From: Daldinia sp. FL1419
Lineage: Eukaryota > Ascomycota > Sordariomycetes > Xylariales > Hypoxylaceae
Length of the DNA stretch: 48,617 nucleotides
Direction: 5' to 3'
Assembly: GCA_025201765.1 (NCBI GenBank)
Contig: MU623537.1
Span: 1 to 48,617, forward strand
Shown here: one piece after another, positions 13,089 through 25,700 of the stretch
Layout of the letters: the number at the start of each line of letters is the position of its first letter
Numbering within the stretch: position 1 is the first letter of the stretch
Notes under the pieces: model-generated
What the model was told of the DNA's origin: nothing
Databases searched by the model: none
The model's input: only the letters and a program-made list of their open reading frames with translations
Position numbers and translations under genes: made by a program

Positions 13089-14825
13089 TTACGTTCCTCC
13101 AGGTTTACTTATCCAACGTTGGGTTTTCATATCGTAGATGAAATCTCTAGTGATTGCTTCCCAATTAAAATCATCGAATCTCCGTTTGCACTGCAGTGTG
13201 GCTGTCCCCTCGTAGCCGTCGGGTAGTTGCACTTCAATATCATGTAGTCGGCGTGCTTCAGGCAACACTTCCTGTCGAGCCCTTATCGTTTCACCTATGT
13301 CGAGATGATTATAGAAATCACCTTCTTCAATCCTTATCACTTCTGTTATTATTCGCGCCGCTAGGTGTGAACTCCAGATTCCTTCTTTATGGGCTGTCGT
13401 AGTCAAGAAATCCAAAGCTTCTTGCCTAATACTGCGTATACGGCATTTGATAGCTACGTAATAAAGCGCGGGGATAGCACCTAGATCGGTTATCGAGTTG
13501 GACGTATCCGAAAAATGAAATACGGAAGCTAAAGATGGGGAAAGTGAGAGATTCCGTATATAGTTTAACTGGTCCACAATCGACTCAAAGGCTTTCGTAT
13601 GCATGTCATATCGCATCTGATCCTCTGGTCGGAGGCATGTATCGACCATAATCTCGGCTATCATGTGGTATATGCGCAGTATTATATGGGCTACGGTGTT
13701 GTGCGATACTTTGCCAGTTACAAGACTAGCCCTAGACTGTTTGAATGCGCCGTACCACGAGTCGAGTTTGGCCTGAAGGCGCCTCTGTTTGGATAGGAGA
13801 CTTCGGGGGTCTACTTTATCCAAAGGCTGCGTCAGGTGGCGGCATTCATGGCTTAAATAGAAGGTCTGACTAAGTATTCGGTCAAGATGCTGCCTTGCTT
13901 GATTAACGGACTGGAATAATAGGGTAGCTGTTGGAACGTCGGATGAACAATCCTCCTGGGTGATATTCAAAAATTGCGGCCCCTGACATTGGAATTTTGC
14001 TTGCACGTCAAGCCTAATAAAGGCCTGGATGATCCAAGCGTCCGCGGAGTCGCAACATGGTTCTCGGAATAAACTGTAACTATCTACTGCGCTTGAACGG
14101 GCTTGGTACTCGTTCAAAAGTTTCAAGCCGTTTTGAAGATGATTATAGCCGGTTTTGAAGTGTCCTCGGAGATATTCCATTATAACGAACATTAAACACG
14201 TAATAAGCGCAACCCGGACTGACCGGTTGGTTCTGGATGTGAAATGAGGCTGTAGATAAGTTATCGCTTTGGTATAGTGTTCCAAGGTAAAGTGTTCCTG
14301 CTCATCCGGAGCAACGTCTGGTGAGGTATCGGAGCATAGTCCTTCTCTTCTATGAGCAGAGCTCAAGGCGAGAACGGCATGTAAAACGGCGGGTTCGTTT
14401 GAAGCAGCTTGAAAGACAAGTCTATCCCAAAATTCGAAACTGAAAACTCCGGGGAGTTTCAAGACGCTTCTGTAAGTGAACCATTCGAGACATCTAGTTT
14501 CTTCTTTGCTCACCGCTTTGACGAGCATCGGAGTGTAGAAAGATGTTAAACTTTTGTTATTCGAGCTGATAGGACGGCGGCCATAATCGTTACCACCTCC
14601 TCCCCATATTCCGTACCCTTCGCATACACGACCCGTGGAGTGACATCGGAAACATACCGGCTTGGCTTCGTCGCATTTGACTTTCCGAGCCCTTTTTGTT
14701 AGTAGAGTTGGTTAGTTAACACGATCGGGTAAAATTGAACGACGCAATGACGATGGGAATTAACTAACTCACTTGCAGGTTCGACAACCCGATTTTACCT
14801 TGGATCTAATCGCGCGGGGTGGCAT
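13089..14825 (-). CDS. Zn2Cys6 (C6) fungal transcription factor
   Basis: Two exons (14773-14825, 13089-14691) join to 551 aa. Splicing restores the binuclear zinc cluster with Cys14, 17, 24, 31, 34 and 41 (CX2CX6CX6CX2CX6C), beginning SGCRTCKARKVKC. The 71-nt intron falls inside the cluster, just after the second cysteine, a position often seen in this family. A large regulatory domain follows, with an FEFWDRLVFQAA segment and ALSSAHR, typical of C6 regulators with a fungal-specific middle homology region. It should bind DNA at CGG-type half sites in the nucleus. Targets are unknown. It is transcribed divergently from the orphan gene at 15747, sharing a 0.9-kb promoter, and lies 2.9 kb from an MFS transporter gene. 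Confidence 0.92.
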
Positions 14826-15746
14826 TTGGTATTTCGTATTTTCTGGGGTGTTTAATACCTACCTAGGTATTCAATGATTTAATTAATGTCTACCTAGTAT
14901 TTAGGTTATTGTTTGGTTTAGAGCTTTCGGTAGCAACGCAACCAATGGAACCAATTGATAGAAAGGCTTAGTTTAATATTGTGGTTGCAAACTGAGAGTG
15001 TTTTACCCAAGTAGAAAAGCTAAAAGAAGGCTGAAACAAGGGGAGTTACGAATCTTGTGGATCATTTATTTTAGGCTTCGATTTTCTTAGGCATCTCCCC
15101 TGTAGTCTTGCTTTAAATAGCTGCGCTTGCACGGTTCCCCGGTAGATCAACTAATTAGCTGGAACAGGACGTAATACTTTGATTGGCTCACTATATCAAG
15201 TCCCCCTTTAAATGACTATATGTGCTTAATAGGTTGAGACATCAATTTATACAAGTATATCTTCTACCGAATTGTTAGCAGTCGTCCGTCTTACAAGTTA
15301 TAACACATCAGAAAAATATTCAACAATTATTTAGATTCTAGGCCAGATATAAACAAGACTTAGTATTCTAAGACATGTAAATAACCAGGTACCTACTTAT
15401 ACGGTTTACACCTTTTTTCTGGTGTAAATCCAGGTGTATATCCCTAGTAACAACCCATCTGATTCCATAATGTCGAGAAAGGTTTTAAACACTGCAACCA
15501 CATCAGTTCCAGAAATAACCCTAATGATTGTTAATGAAGTATTATGTCTTGGGTAGCCTGCTCTACCATATTATGTGTTAAAGTTTGGTCATGGTTTCAA
15601 CCATATCCGTGATACCGGTAGGCATAAGTGCTACCTGTTCTTCCCAGTTTCTCGATGCTAGGTAAGGACTTCGCACCTGGTATTATTCACATCTACCGAA
15701 CAGCACATCTCTACTTAGCCAATCCAGCAATAAATACCTAGCAAGC
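14826..15746. promoter_or_regulatory. Divergent intergenic region
   Basis: About 920 bp between the divergent Zn2Cys6 gene and the gene at 15747. It is AT-rich with an exact TACCTAGGTA palindrome at 14860-14869. It must contain both promoters. No open frame of note is seen. Confidence 0.5.
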
Positions 15747-16710
15747 ATGGCCAAGAGATACTCCGGTGTCCCTCCCTCTAAGGGCAAACCTCGCACACCT
15801 GATTCCCTGGTATGGGGAACTACCAAAGCCAAGAGCTTAGTTTCGGCTGTCCGGTTTTCATGGAATAAATCACAAAATGCAGTATTCATGGATTTCTTGA
15901 GCGAATTCGGTCCGGGCTACAAGAACTCCAATATCACAGAGTTGCTTTACCGCCTTGACCTTCATGGCTACGATGATATAGAAACCGACAACGGGGAGAG
16001 CGTCTACCTGTTGATTATGGAAAAGGTTCAGAGAAAGCTAAAGGCAACCACCAACCAGATGATGGCGGATGGGGCATTCGAACTTAGCAGGAGGTTGGTG
16101 GCCGAAGTTATTTTATTTCTACTAGAATCACGGAAATATCTAATAGGGTACTCACAGGCCAAAGAAAACGGGCTCTACGTCGGTCCACGATGATTCGGAT
16201 GAAGCATCAGGGCCCATCGAGGATACCGAAGACATTGTAGCCTCCCATACCCCGGCATCCAAGCCGACACAGCAGAGCCGCCCGCCCGTTAAAATGCCTC
16301 AAGGAAAAGTCACCGTCAAAACCGAACCTCGTGAGAGTTCCCCGCTCAGGGGCGGGACTACGCGCATTTTCCGCCCTCCTCCGGTATCGTCGATATCGAC
16401 TCCTCCCGAGTTTCCTGAAGACTCTCAAGCCAGACGGAGCTCTCGCCGTTCTTGCGTGCCGCAAGACGAAAAGGTAGCGAGTATCCAAGAAAAAAAGGCA
16501 AGACGTATTCGTCAGACTTTCCAAAACCTGGTAGATGCTTTAGCCGATACGAGAGCCGCGCTACATGACGCGCATCTCGCTTTCCTTGACGCGCCAGAAA
16601 CCGAGCTGAATATTCAATACAGCAAGATGCTCCAGAAGATGAGAGAGAAGTATTGCGATATAGAGGTAGATGCTGAGGACCTCTACGAATATTCCAAGAA
16701 AGGTCTATGA
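15747..16710 (+). CDS. Orphan protein with a C-terminal helical region
   Basis: Proposed exons 15747-16093 and 16158-16710 give 299 aa. The 64-nt intron (GTTGGT...CTCACAG) has a weak donor, so the join is uncertain. Without it, a 148-aa protein would end at 16193 and the downstream frame would be orphaned. The N-terminal part is a compact globular stretch of about 115 residues (start MAKRYSGVPPSKGKPRTP, then FMDFLSEFGPGYKNSNITELLYRLDLHGYDD). The middle is acidic, then Pro/Ser-rich with a sumoylation-like VKTEP. The last about 70 residues are a predicted amphipathic helix or coiled coil (RIRQTFQNLVDALADTR). I do not recognise the family. A nuclear role is possible from composition and from the divergent transcription factor, but this is inference. 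Confidence 0.6.
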
Positions 16711-17758
16711 GGACGTATGATTTCCATCTCGTGATACGGTATGCGTATGTGTATCGTTGAGGACGACTCTATTCTGGCTTAATTACCGTAATTTGGCATT
16801 GTTGACCCGCATTGCTGGGACGTGTGTGTTGGATGGATTTTGGATTAGAACAATGCTCGCCTGGGGAATGTAAAAGGCATTGGCCTCCCAAATGTCCCTA
16901 GTTTTAATAAATAAAATGAATTCCATCCGCATATCTATAATTTTGATATTTGGGTGAAAATTATTTACCTATTCTCCACCTCCGCAACGAAATTATATAG
17001 CAGGGGTCCTTGCATTCGGAGGCGAGGCGGCTTGTATCAATTACAATACGACGAATAGAGAGCTAAGAATGATCCACGTATAGGTATAGCTACAGGAATA
17101 AGGCATGTATAGAGAAAGGACGCAGTTATTGGGCCTGCCTAGATCATGTCCTACGGGAAAGAATAGTTAGCGTCAAATAATTACCAACCTTACGGGGACT
17201 CAGCTATCCAGCTCATTATCTTGCCAAGCATGGGGAATTAGGAACTAGTCCCTATTGGCGTCGCTTGAAGATTGTTGATGTTGGGGAAGCGCCTTGGCTT
17301 GTTACGGTGCGCGGGGTCATACTCGTGACTAGGTGAAGCAAAGGTGGTGGACAGCACCATATTCGCATATCTTCGGCGACACATAATACGCCCTATCTAC
17401 TCCGAGTTGATAGAATAATATCACGGTAATCAGGAGGGGCCGCAACAAGATCAGAAGACACTACCAGATATATCTCGTCGTTCACACACAGTTTACGATA
17501 ATGTTAAAATCGTTACCCTTGGCGAGTTTCAGGGGTATAGACATTGGGTGGTATATACAAGCTTGGCGCACCACGAAGGTTGGATTGGGGAAATGCCGGC
17601 AGACGATGGAATAAAATTTACCGCCGACCGAACCAGGTGGGTTGTCGGGGCAAGCTTGATTCCTTTTACGTATGGTATATAGCGAAAGATTCCCTTTCCG
17701 TCGAAGCTTAGCTCCGTCGACAATTCTCCGTCAAGTCCATCCGACGAAATCCCACACC
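16711..17758. other. Intergenic region
   Basis: About 1 kb upstream of the MFS gene. No coding signal is seen. An in-frame ATG at 17672 could extend the transporter by 29 residues, but the MSVHRESED start at 17759 looks more natural for this family. Confidence 0.5.
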
Positions 17759-19357
17759 ATGAGCGTTCACCGCGAGTCTGAAGATCTTCCCGCGAAGCCG
17801 GAGCTCGATTCACAAGCTCAACAGGTCGAGTCTGCAACTCTTGCCGAGGATGCTGAGTTCAAGAAACGAGAAGCTCGCGTCGTTGCGAAACTCGATCTTT
17901 ACATTTGCCCGATCCTGATTGCGCTTCAACTCATATCCTTTTTGGATAGGGGCAATATTGGATTCGCAGCTACCCAAGGGATGATCACTGATCTAAACCT
18001 CGTCGGCACGCAACTTAACACGGCCGTATCTCTCTTCTACCCGTTGTATATTTTATCGGAGTTCCCGGCTGCGCTGATCGTAAAACGGGTGGGCTTCAAT
18101 CGTGTCATTCCCGCGGCTGCAGCGTGTTGGGGACTATGCTGTCTGGGGAATGGCTTCGCAAAGAACTTTGGGGACCTCGTGGCGTGTCGTCTGTTGATGG
18201 GAATGTTTGAGGGGTTCTTAATGCCCAGCTTAACTCTCATGTTAGCAAATTGGTATAAGAGAGACGAGATTGGCCTGAGGATTAGTTACTTGTTTAGTAC
18301 GTTATACTATACTGAGACGCCCCTGAGCTAATCATCTATGAACTAACACGCACGTATAGTCGCCTCGGCCATTTCAAGTGCGTTTAGTGGTTTGATCGCG
18401 TACGGAATTTTGTTCATGAACGGGGCGGCTGGATATCCAGGATGGAGGTGGTAAGCTACGACTGAAAGAGAACTTAGACGTGAGACTCGATGCTAAGGAT
18501 TTATCACTAGGTTATATATTATCGAGGGCTCGGTAACTGTTGTTGTGGCTGCCGGTTGCTATTTCATCATCCCCTCATCTTATACCACGGCTTATTTCCT
18601 CAACGAGGACGACAGAGCCGTAATGCGAAAGCGAGCAGAGTTGACTGAAGCATATAACGGAGGACAAGGACATTACACCCGGGCGGAGTTTACAATGGCT
18701 ATCAAGGATATGAAGACATGGATACACGCTCTCATCCAGGTCATGTGTCTTACAATATTATACGGTTTTAGTGTCTTCCTTCCGATAATCCTGCGTTTTG
18801 GTTTCAACTTTAGCGTCGAACAGTCCCAGTATCTTAGCATTCCTATCTTCGCTTGGGGCTCTATCGTCTACGGTGTATGCGGTTACTTATCTGATCGGTT
18901 TTCGCGACGGTTCCTGGCTTGCGTCATCTGCGCGCCGCTTGGTGCGGTAGGATACTCGATGCTTCTTGGTGGGAACCACCTTTCGGTGGGAGTAAAGTAC
19001 TTTGCTTGCTTCCTCATCGCAACTTGTGCATGGACAATGGGTGGCGCAAATGTAGCCTGGCTCTCGACTAATACCGCGCCCGATGGTAAAAGAGCTGCAT
19101 CGGTCGGCTTCGCATTGGCATTGGGAAATTTGGGTGGCATCATATCGGGCCAAATATATCCTCAAACAATGGCACCGGCCTATACTCTTGGTCACGCATG
19201 GAGTCTTGGTGCGATATGCATCTCTTTTTGTTCGTGGTGGGTTCTTCGACATATCTATTATCGTCGCGAAGCACTTAAGGGGCAAATTCGGGAGGGAACA
19301 GCCTCAGAACCGACCGATTTCTCGGATAGGGTGCCAGAATATAAATACCAACATTAA
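17759..19357 (+). CDS. MFS transporter, anion:cation symporter (allantoate permease/Dal5-like) family
   Basis: Three exons (17759-18296, 18360-18450, 18511-19357) join to 491 aa. After a charged cytosolic N-terminus, the first membrane segment carries the family mark LDRGNIGFAA following a KLDLYICPIL lead-in. The loop after helix 2 has VKRVGFNR and helix 4 has CRLLMGMFEGFLMPSLTLM. About twelve hydrophobic segments can be counted. Members carry organic anions such as allantoate, nicotinate, pantothenate or phthalate with protons. The substrate here cannot be read. The gene converges on the acyltransferase with only 146 bp between stop codons. The two may belong to one accessory pathway, but that is inference. 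Confidence 0.93.
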
Positions 19358-19503
19358 CCTTAGGGTTTGGTACTATAAGCTACTATATTTGCAAATTAGA
19401 ATATTAGTAGCGATAGAAAAGATTGAATGGTATCTGGTCCTAGTCCGTCGTCATTCCGGTTATAGAACTACCTAAGAGCATATCACTGTAGCTCCGTGAT
19501 TTT

Positions 19504-21126
19504 TCAACTCTCTTGACAATCAACGCCCCTGAACTCAAAGTATTTATTCCAGTCAGGATCTTCGATCAGATCTTTAAATATCTCCTTTTCAAAGCTAATC
19601 AAAATTTCGTTGCCTTCATCGTCTCCAGCTGGTGGGTCAACCGTTCGTACCGGTTGCACGACAGAGAGGCCCGACGTGACAGTGTCGAAGGGAAAGCGGA
19701 AGGCGTGCGGCTTAGCGAAACCAAAGTCAGCATCAGGAACATGCGTCATTCTCCAATCACTGGTAAAGTTGCTCATCGGCGGTAAGCTATCGGTGCGGTA
19801 GAATAAAAAGGTCTTATCACGGATCGGGGCGATCGCAGTGAGTATAGCATCTAGACTCTCCTGCGTGATACTGTTGGTGAGTTGACGGATGTACCTAGGA
19901 GAAAAGCATATTAGTTATATACTAGGAGAATATTTTTGAACAAGTGATTACGATTGGGATAAAGGAAGAGAGAGCGATTACCAAGCCAGTTTCGGAAAGG
20001 GTGCTTCGGATATAACTTCTTTCGCTGTGAGGCGTGGAACAGGACTCCGATCGCTCGACGCCGCCAGGACGATATTTCCTTGGGTTCGTTTCGGCACTGG
20101 TGGATTGTGGAATCTCCTCCGCATATCAACAGCCTCTCCCCATTCAAGCCCCTTTGTGGGATCAACTTCAAATAGTTTAGCCCTGTGCTTGGACAGCATA
20201 CGCCAGATGTAGGCCATATATGCATCGTAGCTAGAAATCCAATAGCTATTATCCTCTGGGGTTGCCAGCCTCTTGAGCTCTTCTGTTTTGCTCTTTGGAA
20301 GGTGGAACAATAGCCACTGTCCAGTTCTATGATCAGCATGCCGCAAGGGCTGAGTTGTGGGCCCGGCGACGCGTTGATCGTCCGGCGGATCGGGTTTCGT
20401 GACCCTGGAGTAATCCAAACATGCTGGATCCCATGGGGGAAATTCTGGGCGTTCCGGAGATCTCCAGATAGCCACGCAATTTTCAGCAAGTTGGTGTAAC
20501 TCTCCAGCCCATCCCATCACATCGTTGGCGTAGTGATGGTGGTGCATAACGAATACTAAACCGCCTCGGATGAAATTTGCCTTAAAGGCAGCGGCCTTAG
20601 GGTGACTTGTCGGCTGGGCCTAGATTTGATGTCTATATGTAAGTTATTATTCAACAGGGCTATAATGTATTGCATAGACATAGAAATCTTGTGCTACCTC
20701 AAGTTTCTCGCCATATGTCATTGGGTCTACACACCACGTTTTCATATCGCCCAGTGCTTGTGAGACGAAGTGATTTTTTTCCAGTTCATCGAATGAGGGG
20801 TACTTATCTCTGTCTTCGTCACTATCAAGCCATTGAACGTGGAATTGAACAGTGCTATCCCTTTTCTTGTGAAAGCAAAATCCGCCGTCCGGGTGCTCTT
20901 CGATCACGCCGCACAGCTGACGACATTGACTCAGAGTAATTTCAAGACCCCGCCTAAGTACGGAGACGACATTTGCCTTCTGAATATCTGGGAGTTTAAA
21001 GAAGACTGCGTAAGCTGTGAAAACCTGGGCAGTGACATAATCTAACGTAGATAGCTTGAAACGCTCATCCAGAGGGTCAGATTCCCACCCCAAGGGGTGT
21101 AGCTCATATAATTCTTTCTTAGGCAT
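19504..21126 (-). CDS. HXXXD-type acyltransferase (trichothecene 3-O-acetyltransferase-like, transferase family)
   Basis: Three exons (20656-21126, 19982-20619, 19504-19894) join to 499 aa. The N-terminus (ELYELHPLGW, then RFKLSTLDYVTAQVF) is that of fungal TRI101-like transferases. The catalytic HXXXD is at His186-Asp190 (HYAND) and the structural DFG-type motif is at Asp426 (DFGFAKP). Such enzymes move an acyl group from acyl-CoA to a hydroxyl or amine in the cytosol. Known relatives acetylate sesquiterpenes, but this protein's substrate is unknown. The first intron is doubtful: as modelled it is only 36 nt with a GTTGAA donor, and a 42-nt alternative ending CCCAG gives a protein two residues shorter. 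The second intron is ordinary. A TATATAAG-like element lies about 70 bp upstream. Confidence 0.88.
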
Positions 21127-22370
21127 GATGCATAGGTAGATAGTCTCGCATAACGTAGATGACCAAGTGGTTAGATCCACCCGGGGACTAGGTCTTATAT
21201 ACACTTCCGAGCATACTCTGGTGGTATTTTAAGAGAGACTTATATCTTAATCAATTTGGTCAAAGTTGAGTTTTGACATTTTCTGCTAATAACCCGACAG
21301 CTTTCTACCTTTATGCTTCGTAATTGCAACAAGTCAGCTGGATCTGCTAATTTATTGGTCGGCAGTGCTTGGAGTAACTGGTCGGTTAGTTGTATTTCCG
21401 TACAGCTTCAGGAATCCTATGTCTAGATCTAGACGGAAAATGCCCACTGTAGATGTTGGAGAAAGGGGATACGGTAGTAACCCGAAAGGCTATGCTAGAA
21501 TGCCATGTCATGCTGTTTTATGAGCTGCTCGTTACCCGTGTCACATCATAAACTATATCAAACCAATCAGTGATGTTATATCAAATTATTGGCACCAAGC
21601 CATAGACATCATTGGGAAATTACGTTAAGTGAAGCCCGATAGGTAGAACGGCTTTTCGCAGTCGACGCGCGATCCGATACTTGTATGGCTCTTACAACGG
21701 GTGAATACTTGCTGTTCTTGATATGGTTACGAACTTCCATGTAACACTATCCCGCAAAACGGTAAGAAAGGGGTACCTGAGATTATTTGTGTTGGGGGAC
21801 AGTTCCCGATCTTATCACATAGGGTAGGATCGAAGTCACCCCGATCAACGGCTCTTTTACGCAATACAGATGGTAAAGAAGAGCCAACCTGTTCATAAAT
21901 GGCGTGATAAATATGAAAAAAACAAGTGGGATACCATTACCTATTAATTTAAATGATCAAATAATTTGAAGTAGGTATAATGCTATTGCGGCATTAGGTA
22001 TGAGAAAATGGCGTAGCACATTATATATCGTTCGGTTGATTACTCCTATCTCTTCCGAGTATAGGCTGGCTAGCTGTCGCATTATTACATTCTATGGTGT
22101 GATATAATAGCCGGAAAGAGAGGCCCTTTAAGCTGATTATGGGTTACTACCATGTCGAGATCCCACAAGCGGGTCAATATGGGGATATTTGTAAACTTAA
22201 GCAGGGAAAAACTTATAGGGGGTAGTTAAACATAATCATAAATTATGTATTTAGGAAGTATGTATTAATTAACTTATCCCACCAAAATTCTGTTGATATA
22301 CAAATCTACAATACTTACCTATTCATATACCTAATCGGATTTGAATCTCCCGCTTAAATTTTTCCATAAT

Positions 22371-22398
22371 CGAAAAGCACTTCTAAAGGTGCTTTTCG
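22371..22398. repeat. Perfect 10-bp hairpin
   Basis: CGAAAAGCAC and GTGCTTTTCG are exact reverse complements separated by TTCTAAAG. The element sits alone in AT-rich non-coding DNA. It may be a short foldback remnant. Confidence 0.8.
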
Positions 22399-22572
22399 GT
22401 TTGCTTATTTTGATTTTAACGTTGTAATGCCTTATAATTATAGCATATTTAGTATTGTATGAAAAAAGAATTTTAGTGCGTACGTACGCTATGATTCTAG
22501 TGCATTTGAGGAGCGACAACGAGGTTGCGAATAGTTTCGGTGCCTCTTATCCCTAAGTAAACATAAGCACAA

Positions 22573-22787
22573 GCTTATCTCAGTGGGGCTCAGACTAGGA
22601 GGACGGTTTTGTATTTTTGCGCCACCGCACTTTTCAGCCAATCAGACCCCTGATATACCACTCCCACGAAAAACCGTCTCCTATTGGAACAGCATGCACA
22701 GCCCCTTAAATACATATGCACGGACCATATTGAGTGGTGGCTGTAGTGGCTGGTAAAAAATTCTAATCTGAGCTCGCTAAGATAAGC
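22573..22787. mobile_element. MITE-like non-autonomous DNA transposon
   Basis: A 215-bp unit has terminal inverted repeats of about 25 bp: the left starts GCTTATCTCAG and the inverted right starts GCTTATCTTAG, each continuing to CTCAGAYTAG. The ends differ by four transitions and one indel, as expected after ageing or RIP-like C-to-T change. The unit is flanked on both sides by ACAA, a possible 4-bp target duplication. A second nested inverted repeat lies inside (22596-22610 against 22669-22683, GGAGACGG-like). No transposase frame is present, so it would move only with help from a full-length relative. Confidence 0.6.
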
Positions 22788-25700
22788 ACAAGCATTGAAC
22801 CACAAATGTTCATTAGCTTATAAAATTTAAGGCAAACATTAATTCGTCCAAAATATAATAGAAAATGCCCCACATTTAATGCTATATTTCAGTAACTTAT
22901 GCACCACTGAATCTTATAAACATTCCTTATATTCCTATACAAAATTAAAGCAACACCATCAACAATGATCATTACAATATCTAATAGCGAAATAATTGTA
23001 ATAAGATAAGTCCTTAATTAATTGCGGCTATCTTGGGGAATATTCACTAAGTCACGCTGAGCGCTAGGTACAATAAAAAGTGATAAAATGAGTTTAGAAA
23101 TCAAAGGTACCTACGCCTCGTCTAAATCAGCATAAAATACCTAGGTATATATGCCTAGGTAAGTTAGGTATAACAACCTCTAGATGCAGTATTCTAGCTT
23201 AGTTTGGTATAGATCGTCCAATTGTTAATATAATTGTTCTGATCATGATTATCCATTGATTAGAATATAAGAACTTAAACTAAGATATATCCGAGATTAA
23301 TATGCCTATCAAGCTATGTGCCTCGGGTGGGTACACAGGTGCGTAAAGTAAGAACCTAATATATTATAATGATAGGTACTTATGAAAATTTCCCAAATCG
23401 CCTATACAGATATTATTCTGGTATAGCTTTAGCTCGTCGTTATTCAGTATAATCTTATATACATTGAAATACGAAAATTTGATACAAGTGAAAAGTCGTC
23501 TTCCAATAATGCTTCCATATTTACCAAGTTAAAGTATCTAAGTGTGATAGGTAATAAAATTTGTAACAAGAACATTGGTAAAATTTAGATTTCCTCTCAA
23601 ATTAGACTAGAAAGAATCCTGGCTAGTTTATCAGCTCGGATGGTTTCCATTACTTGTGGGCCTTTTAAAAGCTTTGGTGCTTACTCGGTTCTTGACAGGT
23701 AGGTAGCATGACAGCTGAAAAGTCCCTTCTCTGAAATCGTCATATAGCGGCTCTGGAAAAAAGAAAAAGAAAAAAAAGCCTTTACGGATGAAATAAGCCA
23801 CAGACGCGGTGAATTATATATCATGTGACAGACCAAAAGTGACTTCAGTCCAAGGTCATGGACTAATATCGCATCACCAAATATATATAAACGTATATCG
23901 TAAACAGTACAACACGGAATATCCGCAATCCCTAAATTTTTCTTTACATTAAGTGTCTTCTTTCCCTTTCAGTTTTAATATATGTGTGAAAGCGCCCCCG
24001 TTTTTGACTTTTGGAATGTCTATGAAATAGGCCGTAGACATTAGAATATAAGTGCGATACGACAGTGGTGGAGGTAGTAAGATATAACCTCTGTGTTGGG
24101 ATCCACAAGCTGAATGAAAAGCTCGGCAGAAAACGATCTTATATCACCGTGATGTTTATCGTCGTAGCTCAACTTATCTTCTCTTGGCCTGGCGGAAACA
24201 ATCTTAAAAAGACTGCTGGTGTATCACACCCTGACAGCCGCTTATGAAGATTGTTTATCAATGTGACGCTCTATATAATCAGCAGCGCATCAATCATTGA
24301 AGTTCTTCGAAGCTGGAATTGAATGTTTCTGGACAGTAATCCGAAAGAGGTAGTGAATGGAGTTTCCAGTAAGATGAGTTACTGCGCACGGCTCTCGAGA
24401 GGATGTATCGCACTCCTAGCCACGTCAACTACCTACCTAGGTATGTAAGTAGGTAGGTAGGTATTCAGAACAGCCAATCGAAAGGCTAAAAGTTTAGAAG
24501 GGGAAAGCAACCAGAAAGGTTATTTCCGTTACTATTCGGGAAACGGCCGTTCTGTCACGAACTGCGCGAAGAGATACGGAACCAGCTTCGTTGATATTCC
24601 ATGAGAAATCCTAAACAGGTACATAATGTAGGTAAGCATCTGGTACCTGGGTAGCTATGGAACCACGTAGTTGTCCATACCGCAAATACCCCGTTCAAGT
24701 GCATCGTGTAGAATCCTGTTGCATATTGTTTATCTATAACTATAAATTAGTGACAATATTTACGTACCGCAGCTTCGAGAGCTTTATGGGTAGATATACC
24801 TGACATACACATCTCTATATAATAAGGTGATAATGCGTGTACCTTTCCGCCTGAGAGCTCTTCGTACTGCAGGTTGACTGCATAGAGACACGCGTTTGTT
24901 TACGTAGGTACCTAGGCTGGGTATAGAAATCCCGCATCGAATAATAAAAAGACAACCTAACTGCTTGTAATTGTACGGTATTTTTACAGTGGACTCTAGA
25001 TTGAGATCAAGCTCAAGTCCTCCTTATTACCTCTAAGGTTGATATTTAATACCTATGCGTAGATCAAAAGGGCCGGCGGGGTATCCCCCGCGTGATAATA
25101 AGGTAGGTAGCATGGATCAAGAGCGTTTCCTTATAGGTATAACCATACGATAATATGACCATTTTTCTAGTTGCCTTTACGACCGGGTTAGCAGTTTACC
25201 TAGCTCATACATGCGTTGCATTCCCGTTCGACTAAAGATGGCCCTAGTAGGGTTGTGCAGAATCGGTATTCGCTTATATAGGTTCATTCTTACCTACCTG
25301 TCATCCTTCTGCAAAAGATCTGATAGCGCAACCCTTCGGGACCGAGAGCCCACAACACCCCATACCTACCGGGATTTCACCGACAAATGCCTACCTACCT
25401 CAAGCAAGGCCATTCGTTTTGGGGAAAGCGAATTACTACCTCTGTTTAAAATGCGAATACTACGTCGATCATATATAAGATATTCACCGAGCATACATGC
25501 AGGTTGCAGTAGCCAAGGCTATTAGAGTTAAAGCTCTGATTGTCGACAGAGTGTTCCGGAATTGGTAATTAGGCGGGACCATCATGGCCTTTGCATTTTG
25601 CGTGTTACCATTTGAGTCCTTCACCAAATTCCATATTGCCAAGGTGGCCAGAACCCGAAACATGACAATTGCCAAATGCTGTGGTAACGGGATACACAAC

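Noticed and set aside
23700..23800. Search for a CRISPR-like or long tandem array in the AT-rich desert
   Set aside because: Only simple A-rich and GTAGG-type runs are present. There are no regularly spaced repeats, and CRISPR is not expected in a fungal nucleus.
24065..24256. 60-codon frame and a 10-bp inverted pair (AAACAATCTT, AAGATTGTTT) at its end
   Set aside because: Short, feature-free frame. The inverted pair has a 41-nt loop and is weak evidence by itself.
25211..25525. 104-codon open frame in the gene desert
   Set aside because: No recognisable domain, composition unlike neighbouring proteins, no supporting splice extension, and overlapping frames on the other strand.
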